From NCBI GenBank assembly GCA_963848955.1, contig CAWKFQ010000010.1:62001-126000 (forward strand): a stretch of DNA of 64,000 nt. Reading direction: 5' to 3'. The position numbers and the translations under genes were made by a program. Source of the stretch: DASUPK01 sp963848955. Its GTDB lineage: Bacteria; Actinomycetota; Thermoleophilia; Solirubrobacterales; 70-9. Below, in pieces: positions 51,831-60,242 of this stretch. The notes under the pieces were generated by a model. The model was not told the DNA's origin. It saw only the letters and a program-made list of their open reading frames with translations, and did no database searches. The number at the start of each line of letters is the position of its first letter. Position 1 is the first letter of the stretch.

Positions 51831-52729
51831 CTACCTGGGCGCCGGCTCCTCGGTCTCGTCCTCCGTTCCGCCTCTTCCTCGTCCTCGGCCAGGAACGGCA
51901 CAAGGAGGGCGGTGAGCCGAGCCGCCGTCTTCGGACCGACCGAGTGCCCCGCCTTCGGGAGCACGACGAGCTCGGCATCGGGAATCTGTTCCGTCACCCG
52001 ATCCGCCCAGGCCTCGGGGACGAGGCGGTCGCGCTCCGGGCGGACGATCAGCGTCGGCGCCTCGATCTCCGAGAGCTTGTCCTCGACCGGGTCCTCGAGC
52101 GCACGCCGGAAGGTCCACACGCTTCGCCACGGGCCGGCGTCGATGAGGTCGTGCACGATCGTCGGGGCGAGCCGGGGGGACGAACGGGGAGAGTTGCGCG
52201 CCCAGCGGAGCGCCAGGCGCCAGGTGCTGCGTGCCTTTGGATCGAGGGTGGGGCCGACGAGCACCAGGCGGTCCACGGTCGCGGGGTGACGCGCCGCGAG
52301 ATCCACCGCGACCTGGCAGCCGAATGAGATCCCGACCACGATCGCGGGAGCGAGTTGGTTGTCGAACAGCCAGCGCCAGAGCGCATCGGCGAGACCCGGG
52401 ACGTCGAGCGGATGAATCGGCTGGTCGCTCATGCCGAACCCGGGCAGATCGGGCGCGAATACGGGCCGGCGGCTGCCGAGCGCGCGGATCAGCGGCTTCA
52501 GTGTGCGGCTCGAGCTGAATCCGTGCACGAGGACGACGGGCGTGGCATCGAGCCCGGGGATCGGACCGATGCCGTTGGCTCCGTTCGAGGATTCGGAGCG
52601 TTCCTTGAGCTCGCTCGGCACGCGCACGTACACGCGGCTGTTGCCCGCGTGAGTCCAGCCCCCATATACGCCGTTGCGACGCCGTCCCACGGCCATTCCC
52701 CGAGCCAACATACCCGCAAATTGCGGCAA
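51831..52729 (-). CDS. Alpha/beta hydrolase, possible frameshift near the C-terminus
   Basis: About 299 aa. Elements: TPVVLVHGFSSSRTLKPLIR (oxyanion region), PVFAPDLPGFGMSDQP, the nucleophile elbow VVGISFGCQVAVDLAARHPA, PTLIVRPERDRLVPEAW (acid) and LVVLPKAGHSVGPK (His). The first frame runs on to 51776 into the next gene. A shift near 51880 would instead give an acidic tail (GTEDETEEPAPR) with stop at 51831-51833, which fits the gene spacing better. ATG 52729 or 52696 may be the start. Substrate unknown. Confidence 0.82.
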
Positions 52730-52741
52730 GTTGGGGGGAAC

Positions 52742-54262
52742 CTACGCCTGAACGGCCAATGCCACGCGCCCGCGGAGGTGCTCCAGCAGCGGCTCGACCG
52801 AGAGCTCTCCGCAGCCGGCGCGCTCGAGGATCTCCGTCGGAGAGAGCCGGCGGCCGTAGCGGTGGACCCGCTCGCGCAGCCATCCTCCCAGGGTGGCCAG
52901 GTCGCCGGCCGCGATCTGCGCCGGGAGGTCACCGAGGTCGCGCCCCGCGGCCTCCCAGAGCTGCCCGGCGATGATGTTGCCGAGGCTGTACGTCGGGAAG
53001 TAGCCGAAAGCGCCGCCCGCCCAGTGCACGTCCTGGAGGACGCCGTGGGCGTCGTCCGGGACCTCGAGCCCGAGGTAGTCGCGGTAGCGGGCGTTCCAGG
53101 CCTCCGGGAGCTCCGCCAGCGGGAGGCCGTCCTCGAAGATCTCGAGCTCGAGCTCGAAGCGGATCAGGATGTGGATGTTGTAGGTCACCTCGTCCGCCTC
53201 GATCCGGATCAGCGAACGCTCCACGCGGTTCGCGGCGCGCTCGAGGCCGGGCGGGTCGACCTCGTCGAACGCACCTGGGAAGCGCTCACGGAGGAGTGGC
53301 AGGTGCCGCTCGAGCCAGGGGCGGCCACGGGCCACCCAGTTCTCCCAGAGACGGCTCTGGGACTCGTGCAGGCCGAGGGAGCGTGGATCCCCGAGCGGCG
53401 TCTTCCCGAGCTCGGGATCGACGCCCGCCTCGTAGAGGCCGTGGCCGGACTCGTGCATGGCGCTGAACAGCGACATGGCCAGGTTTTGATCGTCATAGCG
53501 GGTGGTCAACCGGATGTCGGTCGTCGCGATCGAGAGCGCGAACGGGTGCTCGGTCGAGTCGAGCCGCCAGGAGTCCTGTGGGAAGGGGAGCTCCGAGATC
53601 AGCTGCTTGATCAGCTCGCGCTGCCCAGCGACGGGAAACTCGCCCCGGAAGGGGTCCTGATCCGGCCCGGCGCCGTTCTGGGTCGCCTCGGCCACGAGTG
53701 GGACGAGGCCATCCCGGAGGTCGGTGAGGACGGCGCGCATCTGCTCGGTCGTCATCTCGGGCTCGTACTCGTCGAGCAGCGCGTCGTAGGTCTGGCTGAA
53801 GCCGGGGAATCCGTCGTAGCAGTCTGCGAAGCGGCGGGTGAGCTCGACGTTTCGCTCGAGATGGGGGAGGAGCAGCTGGAAGTCGGAGCGCTCCCTGGCC
53901 TCGATCCAGGCGTTCTCGGCGATGGAGCTGGCGCGCGCCATATCGGCTCGCAGATCGGAGGGCACCCGGCGGGCCTTCTCCCAGTCGCGGGCCAGGACCC
54001 TGATCAGGTCGGCGTCGATCGACTCGCCGGGCGCAGCGTCCGCCGGGAGCGCGGCGCGAGCCTCATCGATGAGCGTGCCGATCTCATCGGCGATGAACAT
54101 GTCGTGGCGGACGCCCGCGAGGGTCGCCAGGGTCTCGGCGCGGGCTGCCGCGCCGCCCTTGGGCATCATCGTCCGCTCGTCCCAGGCGAGCAACGCGGCA
54201 GCTCGCCCGAGATCGTGGATCTCGCCGATTCGCTCGCGAAGCTGCTCGATGGCGCCCATCAC
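52742..54262 (-). CDS. M32-family metallocarboxypeptidase (Taq carboxypeptidase type)
   Basis: The intact 506-aa frame has the M32 active site HESGHGLYEAG (HExxH) in the segment MSLFSAMHESGHGLYEAGVD, then LGLHESQSRLWENWV, which supplies a further ligand and the conserved ESQ motif. LAWDERTMMPKGGAAARAET near the N-terminus and HILIRFELELEIFEDGLPLA are also family signatures. It removes C-terminal residues from peptides in the cytoplasm, with zinc or cobalt. It lies 7 bp after the SRPBCC gene, probably in one transcript. Confidence 0.96.
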   Translation of the reverse strand: MMGAIEQLRERIGEIHDLGRAAALLAWDERTMMPKGGAAARAETLATLAGVRHDMFIADEIGTLIDEARAALPADAAPGESIDADLIRVLARDWEKARRVPSDLRADMARASSIAENAWIEARERSDFQLLLPHLERNVELTRRFADCYDGFPGFSQTYDALLDEYEPEMTTEQMRAVLTDLRDGLVPLVAEATQNGAGPDQDPFRGEFPVAGQRELIKQLISELPFPQDSWRLDSTEHPFALSIATTDIRLTTRYDDQNLAMSLFSAMHESGHGLYEAGVDPELGKTPLGDPRSLGLHESQSRLWENWVARGRPWLERHLPLLRERFPGAFDEVDPPGLERAANRVERSLIRIEADEVTYNIHILIRFELELEIFEDGLPLAELPEAWNARYRDYLGLEVPDDAHGVLQDVHWAGGAFGYFPTYSLGNIIAGQLWEAAGRDLGDLPAQIAAGDLATLGGWLRERVHRYGRRLSPTEILERAGCGELSVEPLLEHLRGRVALAVQA

Positions 54263-54269
54263 CGGGAGA

Positions 54270-54767
54270 CTACGGGGCGGGTGGCGGTCCCTCGGCGGCG
54301 ACCCTGGAGAGCCCCTCGAGCCAGCGCTGGTGGAGGCGGACCATCATCGGCCGCAGCACCGGCTTCACGACCTGGATGCCGGGCCCCTTCTGGGTCTCCT
54401 CGGTCCGGACGAATGTGCCGCCTTCCTGTTCCCGCAGCATCCAACCGTGGTAGCCCCGGCCGCCGAGGACTTTGGCATCCCAGGAGATTCGCCCCGGGGG
54501 CTCGTACCCGACGACCTCGGAGGTGACGAAGGCGCCGAAGCTCCACCAGCGGAAGCGGCTGCCCAACTGGAGCTCCGGCCAGGGCCCCTCCAGGTGCTTG
54601 ATGAACTTCGCGTTCGAGTAGTAGGTCGGCCAGAGGTCCGGGCGGCACAGCCACGCCCAGACGTGCTCACGCTCGGCCGGCATCTGCAGCTCGTTGACCG
54701 CGTGGAACGCAGAGCGTTCCGGCGTGTGTTCGTCGGGCCAGCTGATCACCGTCTCGCCGTCGCTCAC
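54270..54767 (-). CDS. SRPBCC (polyketide cyclase/dehydrase-like) protein
   Basis: The 165-aa protein shows the START/Bet v1-like pattern: NELQMPAEREHVWAWLCRPD, LWPTYYSNAKFIKHLEGPWP, LGSRFRWWSFGAFVTSEVVG and ISWDAKVLGGRGYHGWMLRE. The C-terminal helix contains MMVRLHQRWLEGLSRVA. These proteins bind hydrophobic ligands or act as cyclases; the ligand here is unknown. The gene is 7 bp upstream of the M32 peptidase gene. Confidence 0.82.
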   Translation of the reverse strand: MSDGETVISWPDEHTPERSAFHAVNELQMPAEREHVWAWLCRPDLWPTYYSNAKFIKHLEGPWPELQLGSRFRWWSFGAFVTSEVVGYEPPGRISWDAKVLGGRGYHGWMLREQEGGTFVRTEETQKGPGIQVVKPVLRPMMVRLHQRWLEGLSRVAAEGPPPAP

Positions 54768-54801
54768 GCGGCGGAACCTACCGAACCCGCTCCAAGCTTC
54801 C

Positions 54802-54981
54802 TCAGCTGATGTGGAGGTTCACGTCGAAGAAGACGACGAGCGGCCAGAGCAGAATGGCCAGCAGCGCCGACACCACCTGACCCACCGTGTCGTGGCGGAT
54901 GTAGTTGTGGTCGCCGGCTGCGAAGACACCGATCACCAAATAGATGACCGTGAGCAGGCCGGGACCGCTGCGTCGGTACAT
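54802..54981 (-). CDS. 59-aa membrane peptide with two helices
   Basis: ATG 54981 gives MYRRSGPGLLTVIYLVIGVF, then AAGDHNYIRHDTVGQVVSAL and LAILLWPLVVFFDVNLHIS. Two hydrophobic helices flank a His-containing loop (GDHNYIRHD). It starts 5 bp after the stop of the coiled-coil membrane protein gene. Similar short proteins with AxxxHxYF loops are common in Actinobacteria; function unknown. Confidence 0.65.
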   Translation of the reverse strand: MYRRSGPGLLTVIYLVIGVFAAGDHNYIRHDTVGQVVSALLAILLWPLVVFFDVNLHIS

Positions 54982-54986
54982 GGGGG

Positions 54987-55247
54987 TCAGTCTCGGTCGG
55001 GTGCGACTTCGCTCGCCCGCTCCTCGTGGCGGGTGGCGCGCTCCTCGGCGACCTGGGCCTTCTCCTGGAGCTCCTCGGCCTTCTGCCGGTGATCCTCCGC
55101 CATGGAGCGGTGCCCCTCGGCCTCGGCCTCGCGCCTGCGTCTCTCGCGTTCCCGGGCGATCCGTCGCCGCTGCGTGATCAGCCGGGCGATGAACAGCAGA
55201 ACCACGATCGCCACGACCACGATCACGATGATTGCGATAGCTGACAT
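54987..55247 (-). CDS. Membrane-anchored coiled-coil protein
   Basis: The 86-aa protein has one N-terminal helix (IAIIVIVVVAIVVLLFIARL) followed by a highly charged, probably coiled-coil region rich in Arg, Glu and Ala (RRRREAEAEGHRSMAEDHRQ, KAEELQEKAQVAEERATRHE). No conserved domain is recognised beyond that. It is followed 5 bp later by the 59-aa membrane peptide gene. Perhaps a structural or scaffold peptide. Confidence 0.7.
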   Translation of the reverse strand: MSAIAIIVIVVVAIVVLLFIARLITQRRRIARERERRRREAEAEGHRSMAEDHRQKAEELQEKAQVAEERATRHEERASEVAPDRD

Positions 55248-55321
55248 GGCCCACCCTTACCCGCGGGGGATTGCGGAAAACGCGAAAACGGGTTAAGGGA
55301 CCCCCGCATTAGGCTGGGAAC

Positions 55322-55779
55322 GTGCCTGAGCAGCCGATGTACAAGAAGCCCGACTGGTTCACGAGCCACGTGTTGAACCGAACGGTCGAGGGGCTCCACC
55401 GCCTCGGGATCGGGGGTGCAGGGCTCCCAGACGCTCGCGGTGCGGGGACGAAAAAGCGGCGAGATGCGGACCAACCCGGTCAACCCATTCGAGATCGACG
55501 GGCGCACATATCTGCTCTCGCCGCGCGGGAACGACGCAGTGGGTCCGCAACCTCCGCGCCGCGGGCGGCGAGGGGGAGCTGCGCAGCGGTCGCAAGGTGC
55601 GCCACTTCCATGCCGAGGAGGTCGCGGACTCCGACAAGCTGCCGCTGCTTCGTCTCTACATGGACAAGTGGTCCTGGGAGGTGAAGGGCTTCATGGGCAT
55701 CGACGCCGACGCTCCCGACGAGGAGCTCCGCCGGATCGCGCCGGATCACCCGGCCTTCGTGCTCAGCTTCGAGGACTAG
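55322..55779 (+). CDS. Ddn-like deazaflavin(F420)-dependent nitroreductase, two frameshifts
   Basis: About 152 aa from GTG 55322 (PEQPMYKKPDWFTSHVLN). The conserved core appears as TLAVRGRKSGEMRTNPVNPF, DGRTYLLSPRG, TQWVRNLRAAGGEGELR and LRLYMDKWSWEVKGFMGIDA. One extra G in the run at 55412-55416 and one extra A near 55530 split it into three frames; all parts are conserved. The family uses reduced F420 to reduce quinones, nitro compounds or other acceptors. Physiological substrate unknown. Confidence 0.85.
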
Positions 55780-55788
55780 CCACAGCAG

Positions 55789-56724
55789 CTATGAGGCGGT
55801 CCGGCGCTCGATCGAGACGTTGTAGGCCTTCGGACGAGCGGCGAGGATCGGGTCGGCCGACGGCTCGATCCCGTCCGTCAGTCGCATCGGGTCGAAGACG
55901 ATCGGGTCGTCCGGCGTCTCGGCGTTCTCGACCACCCGGATCACCTCGAGCTCACCGAGCTCGACCACCTCGTGTTCGCCCTCCCAGTCCGCGGTCGGGT
56001 CCTCGAGCGGGTCGCCCTCGTTCGCGAGGGTGAATTCGAGCGTGAATCGCGCGATCCCGTCGGCGAGCCGCTCCCTGATCTCCTCCTGGAGGTAGTCACG
56101 GCCCGCGGCCTCGCGCTGCTCGTCGGTCAGGTAATCGGGGCCCTCCTCCGGCTCCCAGGTGTAGCGGCCCCAGTGGGTTCCGCCCCCGGCATCGACCAGG
56201 CCGAAGGCATGGAGGGCCCGGTAGTCGGAGGTGGCGAAGCTGGTGGTGGGGGCAAGCTTGGGCAGGCCCTTCTGCAGAGCGACGCCGGTCTCGGGATGCT
56301 CCGCGAGGTAGGCGCCGAGCTTCTCCGGATCGGGTTGGCCGGTATCGGGATCCGGGATGCGGGCGCGGGTCATCTCCAGGAAGTCCTCGGGGTTGCGGGC
56401 GAGGAAGACGACGAGCGGCACCGAGACGATGTCGGTCGCCTCGCCATCCGGGAGGTGGAACTTGACGGCCATGCCACGGCCTGCGAGCGGGTCGGCATCC
56501 GGAGTTCGCGGGTGGCCGCTGGCGTTTGAGAAGCGGACGGTCGTCTCGACGGGGTCTCCCTGCAGGTGGGCGGCGCGAGAGAGTTGCTTCGCCTCGGGCG
56601 TCGCCGTGAACGTGCCCTCGCAGAAGGTCCCCTTGGCGTGCACCGTCCTGAAACCAGGGTGAGGACCGCCATTGATGGCCTGGAGCGCGTCCACTATCTC
56701 CTCCGACAGGGATGCGGTCGCCAC
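55789..56724 (-). CDS. SrpA-like catalase-related peroxidase
   Basis: The likely start GTG 56724 gives 311 aa (VATASLSEEIVDALQAINGG); the open frame continues upstream but without protein-like sequence. The catalase-like heme fold is shown by FRTVHAKGTFCEGTFTATPE (distal His), ETTVRFSNASGHPRTPDADP (conserved Asn) and GRGMAVKFHLPDGEATDIV. It continues with FATSDYRALHAFGLVDAGGG and THWGRYTWEPEEG. Length fits the mono-domain srpA-type group, shorter than classical catalases. It probably detoxifies peroxides. A 60-aa frame precedes it by 26 bp on the same strand. Confidence 0.87.
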   Translation of the reverse strand: MATASLSEEIVDALQAINGGPHPGFRTVHAKGTFCEGTFTATPEAKQLSRAAHLQGDPVETTVRFSNASGHPRTPDADPLAGRGMAVKFHLPDGEATDIVSVPLVVFLARNPEDFLEMTRARIPDPDTGQPDPEKLGAYLAEHPETGVALQKGLPKLAPTTSFATSDYRALHAFGLVDAGGGTHWGRYTWEPEEGPDYLTDEQREAAGRDYLQEEIRERLADGIARFTLEFTLANEGDPLEDPTADWEGEHEVVELGELEVIRVVENAETPDDPIVFDPMRLTDGIEPSADPILAARPKAYNVSIERRTAS

Positions 56725-56750
56725 CGGGCGGAGACTAGTGGACGGGGAGC

Positions 56751-56933
56751 TCAGTTCAGCCGCCAGCCTCGCTCGGGCTGGCCTGGCTTCGCGAGGCTGA
56801 TCCGAGACCTGCCTCGGTCCCTCGCTCGACAGGTGGGGCAGAGGCAAGTGCCCGGCGGAACCTCGGGCCCGCCGCGCCGCTTCCTCGGCCGCTCGTCCCC
56901 GTCGAGGTGGTAATTGACCGGAAATCCGTTCAT
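56751..56933 (-). CDS. Possible 60-aa basic Cys-containing protein
   Basis: ATG 56933 opens MNGFPVNYHLDGDERPRKRR, continues GGPEVPPGTCLCPTCRARDR and ends GRSRISLAKPGQPERGWRLN. The CLCPTC cluster and basic character could suit a small metal-binding or nucleic-acid-binding protein. A GGGAGAG lies about 10 bp upstream. It would be cotranscribed with the SrpA-like gene. No family is known to me, so it may not be real. Confidence 0.4.
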   Translation of the reverse strand: MNGFPVNYHLDGDERPRKRRGGPEVPPGTCLCPTCRARDRGRSRISLAKPGQPERGWRLN

Positions 56934-57065
56934 GTCCGCACTCTCCCGCGTACGGTCGGATTTCGCCATACCCCTGGACCCGAGATCTGCGACCGCCCAA
57001 CCGGACTGCGGGGCTCCGGAAAGCCCTACCCGCCCAGCCGGTGCACGGTGCGGGACGATCTCTCC

Positions 57066-57461
57066 ATGCAGGCGACGCTCCTCTACGACCGCGACTGCGG
57101 GTTCTGCCGCTGGTGCCTGGGCAAGGTGCTCGCCTGGGACCGCCGCAGCTCGATTCGCCCGGTGGCGATCCAGTCGGAGGAGGCCGATCGCCTGCTCACG
57201 GGCATGCCCGAGCAGGAGCGGCTCGCCTCCTGGCATCTGGTGGAGCAGAACGGCGCGGTGCGCTCCGCGGGCGAGGCCTTCCCGAGCTTGTTCCGGCTGC
57301 TCCCCGGCGGGTCACCCCTGGCGGCGCTCACGGCGCGAGCTCCGCGTGCCACCGATCGCGGCTACCGCTGGGTCGCCGGCAACCGAGCCCGCTGGGGGCG
57401 GCTGCTCAGTAGGGGCGCGAAGCGCCGAGCGGACCGCCGGATCTTGGGGCGGAGCGGGTGA
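57066..57461 (+). CDS. DCC-family (DUF393) thiol-disulfide-type protein
   Basis: The 131-aa protein starts at ATG 57066. It has the family name motif DRDCGFCRWCLGKVLAWD near the N-terminus, where DCxxC is the putative redox-active pair, plus IRPVAIQSEEADRLLTGMPE and FPSLFRLLPGGSPLAAL. DCC proteins are predicted thioredoxin-like oxidoreductases of unknown partner. The last bases overlap the left arm of a perfect terminator hairpin. Confidence 0.87.
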   Translation: MQATLLYDRDCGFCRWCLGKVLAWDRRSSIRPVAIQSEEADRLLTGMPEQERLASWHLVEQNGAVRSAGEAFPSLFRLLPGGSPLAALTARAPRATDRGYRWVAGNRARWGRLLSRGAKRRADRRILGRSG

Positions 57462-57503
57462 ACGTCCCGGAATGCGCGCTGAGAGGGGTACTCCGGGACG
57501 TTC
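57460..57503. terminator. Perfect 12-bp bidirectional terminator
   Basis: GAACGTCCCGGA (57460-57471) and TCCGGGACGTTC (57492-57503) pair perfectly around a 20-nt loop. It lies between the stop of the DCC gene (plus) and the stop of the ABC permease gene (minus, 57511), so it can end transcripts from both sides. Confidence 0.7.
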
Positions 57504-57510
57504 GGCGGTG

Positions 57511-58281
57511 TTATCCGGCCGCTTCGGCTCGCCTCAGGCCGGTGATCGCGAACACGAACACGGCGGATAGCAAGGCCGCGACGATGCCGAGCGTCGCGAG
57601 GTACTCCGACCCCGTCCCGGCGATCAGGTCGCGGACGGTCTCCATCACGTGGGTGGCCGGGTTGAAGGGGGCGACGGCGTGCACCCAGCCGCCGAGCAGC
57701 TCCCGAGGCACGTAGGCGGGCGAGAGGAAGAGGAAGAGGAAGACCGGCACCTGCATCAACGGCGTCGCCTGAAGGCTGCGGAAGCGGAGCGCGACGCCGG
57801 CGGCGAAAAGCAGGCCGGTGACGTTGATGATCGCGGCCAGGCCATACATGCCGAAGAGGTCGAGCCCGCCGCCCTCGAGGTTCATGCCCACCGCGAGGCC
57901 GATCAGCGTCACCGCGCCGAGGGTCACGGTGGCGCGGATCAGTGCCACGATCCCGTACCCAAGGATCAGCGCGGTTCGGTGGGGGGTCGCCAGCAGCAGC
58001 CGCCGGCCGAATCCGAACTGGAAGTCGGCCGCGATCGAGAAGCCGCTGAAGACTCCGCCGAAGGCAGCGGCCTGGCAGAGGACGAAGGCGAAGATGAACG
58101 AGGTGTAGCCGGGGGCGAAGTCGAAGCCGGGCGCGTTGCTGATCGCCGAGAGCCCGCCCGCGAAGGCCGTGAAGAAGAAGATCGGCATCAGCATCGGGGG
58201 CAGGAAGAGCAGCGGGTTGGTGACCAGCGTGTGGAGGAGGCGCCACGCGAGCCCCCACGCCACCGAGAAGTAGCGCCTCAC
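57511..58281 (-). CDS. ABC-2 type exporter permease, second subunit (DrrB-like)
   Basis: The 256-aa protein starts at GTG 58281, overlapping the preceding permease stop (GTGA). It has six hydrophobic segments, for example LLFLPPMLMPIFFFTAFAGG, AVTLIGLAVGMNLEGGGLDL and LYATLGIV-type ends, with the ABC-2 segment VPRELLGGWVHAVAPFNPAT. With the next two upstream genes it forms an exporter of the daunorubicin-resistance (DrrAB) type, here with two different permeases. Substrate unknown. Confidence 0.88.
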   Translation of the reverse strand: MRRYFSVAWGLAWRLLHTLVTNPLLFLPPMLMPIFFFTAFAGGLSAISNAPGFDFAPGYTSFIFAFVLCQAAAFGGVFSGFSIAADFQFGFGRRLLLATPHRTALILGYGIVALIRATVTLGAVTLIGLAVGMNLEGGGLDLFGMYGLAAIINVTGLLFAAGVALRFRSLQATPLMQVPVFLFLFLSPAYVPRELLGGWVHAVAPFNPATHVMETVRDLIAGTGSEYLATLGIVAALLSAVFVFAITGLRRAEAAG

Positions 58282-59102
58282 GTCCGCACCATCCTCTCCT
58301 TGAGGCCGAGCGAGGCGAAGGTGAGCCCGAGCGCGAGGATGCCGAGCGCGCAGCCGAAGCCGAGCGCGAGCGCCTCGGGGTCCCAGCCGCTGATCAACAG
58401 GGAACGGAGACCCTCGACCATGTAGCTGACCGGGTTGTAGGTCGCGACCTCCCGGAACCAGTCGGTCTGGATCAGGTTCCGGGGGAGGTTCATCGAGCTG
58501 AGGAAGAGGAAGACGAAGAGCAGCGGGAAGAGGCTCTGGACCTTCTCCGGCGCGTCGACGCGCATCCCGACCGCCAGTCCGATTGACCCGAAGGCGAGCG
58601 AGATCGCGATCGAGAGGGCGATCAGGACCAGTGCCCCAGCGAGCCCTGCCTGGATGTGGGCGCCCGCGATCAGCCCGACCGCGAGGTAGGTGCTCGCCTG
58701 GAAGAGGCCGAGGGCGAGCGTGCCGGCGAGCTGCCCCGCGACAAGCGCCGCGGGATGGATCGGGGTGAGCTGGAGGCGGTTGAAGAAGCCGTCCTTGTTG
58801 TCCTCGGCGAGGTTCTGCCCGGTGCCGATCACGGCGAAGAGGCCCGCTTGGATGAAGGCGAACGCGAGGGCGAAGGTGACGTAAGAGTTGGTGGGGAAGC
58901 CCGGGAGAGTGGTGGCGGACTTGAGCCCCACTGAGTTGATCGCGACGAGGATCAGGGGGAAGGTCGTCGCCGGGATGATCGCCGCGGGCTGACGAACGGT
59001 CCGCATGATCGAGCGCCGGGCGAGCTCGGGAGCCTGGACCCAGAGCGAGGGCCGGCTGCGGCTCCGGGACGCGGGCGCGACCAGTGAGGCCGCCTCCATC
59101 AA
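58278..59102 (-). CDS. ABC-2 type exporter permease, first subunit (DrrB-like)
   Basis: The 274-aa protein begins with a basic tail (PELARRSIMRTVRQPAAIIP), followed by six membrane segments. ABC-2 landmarks are NSYVTFALAFAFIQAGLFAV, EDNKDGFFNRLQLTPIHPAA and NLPRNLIQTDWFREVATYNP. Its start overlaps the ATPase gene stop by 4 bp (59099-59102). It pairs with the ATPase and the second permease. Confidence 0.9.
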   Translation of the reverse strand: MMEAASLVAPASRSRSRPSLWVQAPELARRSIMRTVRQPAAIIPATTFPLILVAINSVGLKSATTLPGFPTNSYVTFALAFAFIQAGLFAVIGTGQNLAEDNKDGFFNRLQLTPIHPAALVAGQLAGTLALGLFQASTYLAVGLIAGAHIQAGLAGALVLIALSIAISLAFGSIGLAVGMRVDAPEKVQSLFPLLFVFLFLSSMNLPRNLIQTDWFREVATYNPVSYMVEGLRSLLISGWDPEALALGFGCALGILALGLTFASLGLKERMVRT

Positions 59103-60136
59103 GCCGGCGCTCCTTCGAGCGCGGGCTGCTCGCCGGTTTCGCCCTCATCAGCGGCCTCGCGCTGAGCGCCCTCCAGAGAGCGTCCGGTCTTGGTGAGGAA
59201 GACGTCGTTGAGGCTCGCCTCGTGCAACTCGAGGTTCGCGACCTTCACGCTGGCCTGGTCGAAGGCCCGGATGATGTCGGCGAGCCGCTCGCCGCCGTCC
59301 TCCTCGAGCCGGACCGCTGCGCCCTGAGGAGTTCCGGGGACGAGCTCTCCGAAGGGACGGAGCAGCTCCACGGCTCGGTCGCGCTCGGCGTGATCGGCCG
59401 GGACGACCTCGACGGTGGGGCGTCCGACCTCGGCCTTGAGCGCATCCGGAGTTCCCTCGGCGACGATCTTGCCCTGATCGATGATGCCGAGATGGTCGGC
59501 GAGCTGGTCAGCCTCTTCCAGGTACTGGGTGGTGAGGAAGACACTCATGCCCTCGTCGCGGGAGAGGTGGGCGACCTCGTCCCAGAGGGCCGTGCGGCTC
59601 TGGATGTCGAGACCGGTGGTCGGCTCGTCGAGGAAGAGGACCCGTGGTCCGTGCAGCAGCGCCAGCGCCAGGTCGAGGCGGCGCTTCATGCCGCCGGAGT
59701 AGCCGCTGACCTTGCGGTCGGCCGCGTCGGACAGGCCGACCCGTTCGATCAGCTCGTCCCCGCGCCTCGTCCGATCGGCCTTGGTCATCCCGTGGAGGGC
59801 GCCCTGCAGCCTCATGTGGTCCCGGGCGGTGAGGTTCGGGTCGAGGGCCGCCTCCTGCAGCGCGGCGCCGATCGAGTCCCGCACGGCGGCGCCGTCGCGG
59901 ACCACGTCATGCCCCGCGACCCTCGCCGACCCAGCCGTTGGTGGGAGCAGCGTGGTCAGCATGTGGACCGTGGTGGACTTGCCCGCGCCGTTCGGACCGA
60001 GGAACCCGTAGATCTCGCCTGGCCGAACCTCGAGGTCGATGCCGTCGACGGCGCGCACGCCGCCCTTGAACTCGCGGACGAGGCCGCTCACCTCGATCCC
60101 GTTGGCTTCTCTGGGCACTCCGTTGCTACTCGGCAT
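59099..60136 (-). CDS. ABC exporter ATP-binding subunit (DrrA-like)
   Basis: The likely start is ATG 60136 (MPSSNGVPREANGIEVSGLV), 7 bp after GAGGGGGAAT, giving 345 aa. Motifs: Walker A GFLGPNGAGKSTTVHMLTTL, Q-loop ALQEAALDPNLTARDHM, signature VSGYSGGMKRRLDLALALLH, Walker B RVLFLDEPTTGLD and switch His region MSVFLTTQYLEEADQLADHL. A C-terminal domain of about 100 residues follows, as in DrrA. It is divergent from the MarR regulator, with about 100 bp between, and is probably controlled by it. Confidence 0.94.
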   Translation of the reverse strand: MPSSNGVPREANGIEVSGLVREFKGGVRAVDGIDLEVRPGEIYGFLGPNGAGKSTTVHMLTTLLPPTAGSARVAGHDVVRDGAAVRDSIGAALQEAALDPNLTARDHMRLQGALHGMTKADRTRRGDELIERVGLSDAADRKVSGYSGGMKRRLDLALALLHGPRVLFLDEPTTGLDIQSRTALWDEVAHLSRDEGMSVFLTTQYLEEADQLADHLGIIDQGKIVAEGTPDALKAEVGRPTVEVVPADHAERDRAVELLRPFGELVPGTPQGAAVRLEEDGGERLADIIRAFDQASVKVANLELHEASLNDVFLTKTGRSLEGAQREAADEGETGEQPALEGAPA

Positions 60137-60197
60137 CCGGATTCCCCCTCCGGCTCGCAATCGCTTGGCAGAAGAAGGGCGGCAGTATACACAATGA

Positions 60198-60241
60198 TTG
60201 AACCTTGCAAATATCGAGCCTGACAGGTATATTCAAGGCAA
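60198..60241. promoter_or_regulatory. A/T-rich imperfect inverted repeat before the MarR gene
   Basis: CCTTGCAAATAT (60203-60214) faces ATATTCAAGG (60229-60238), with TTGAA/TTCAA at the outer edges. This A/T-rich patch is unusual in the window and lies between the MarR start (60243) and the exporter start (60136). Candidate MarR operator and promoter for both directions. Confidence 0.5.
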
Positions 60242-60242
60242 G

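Noticed and set aside
52355..54526. 723-codon open frame opposite the M32 peptidase and hydrolase genes
   Set aside because: It spans two well-supported genes on the other strand, with no recognisable motif; composition is that of a shadow frame.
56725..57000. Extended N-terminus of the SrpA-like catalase
   Set aside because: The extra 90 codons are Arg/Ala/Gly-rich and overlap a more plausible short frame; family length fits a start at 56724.
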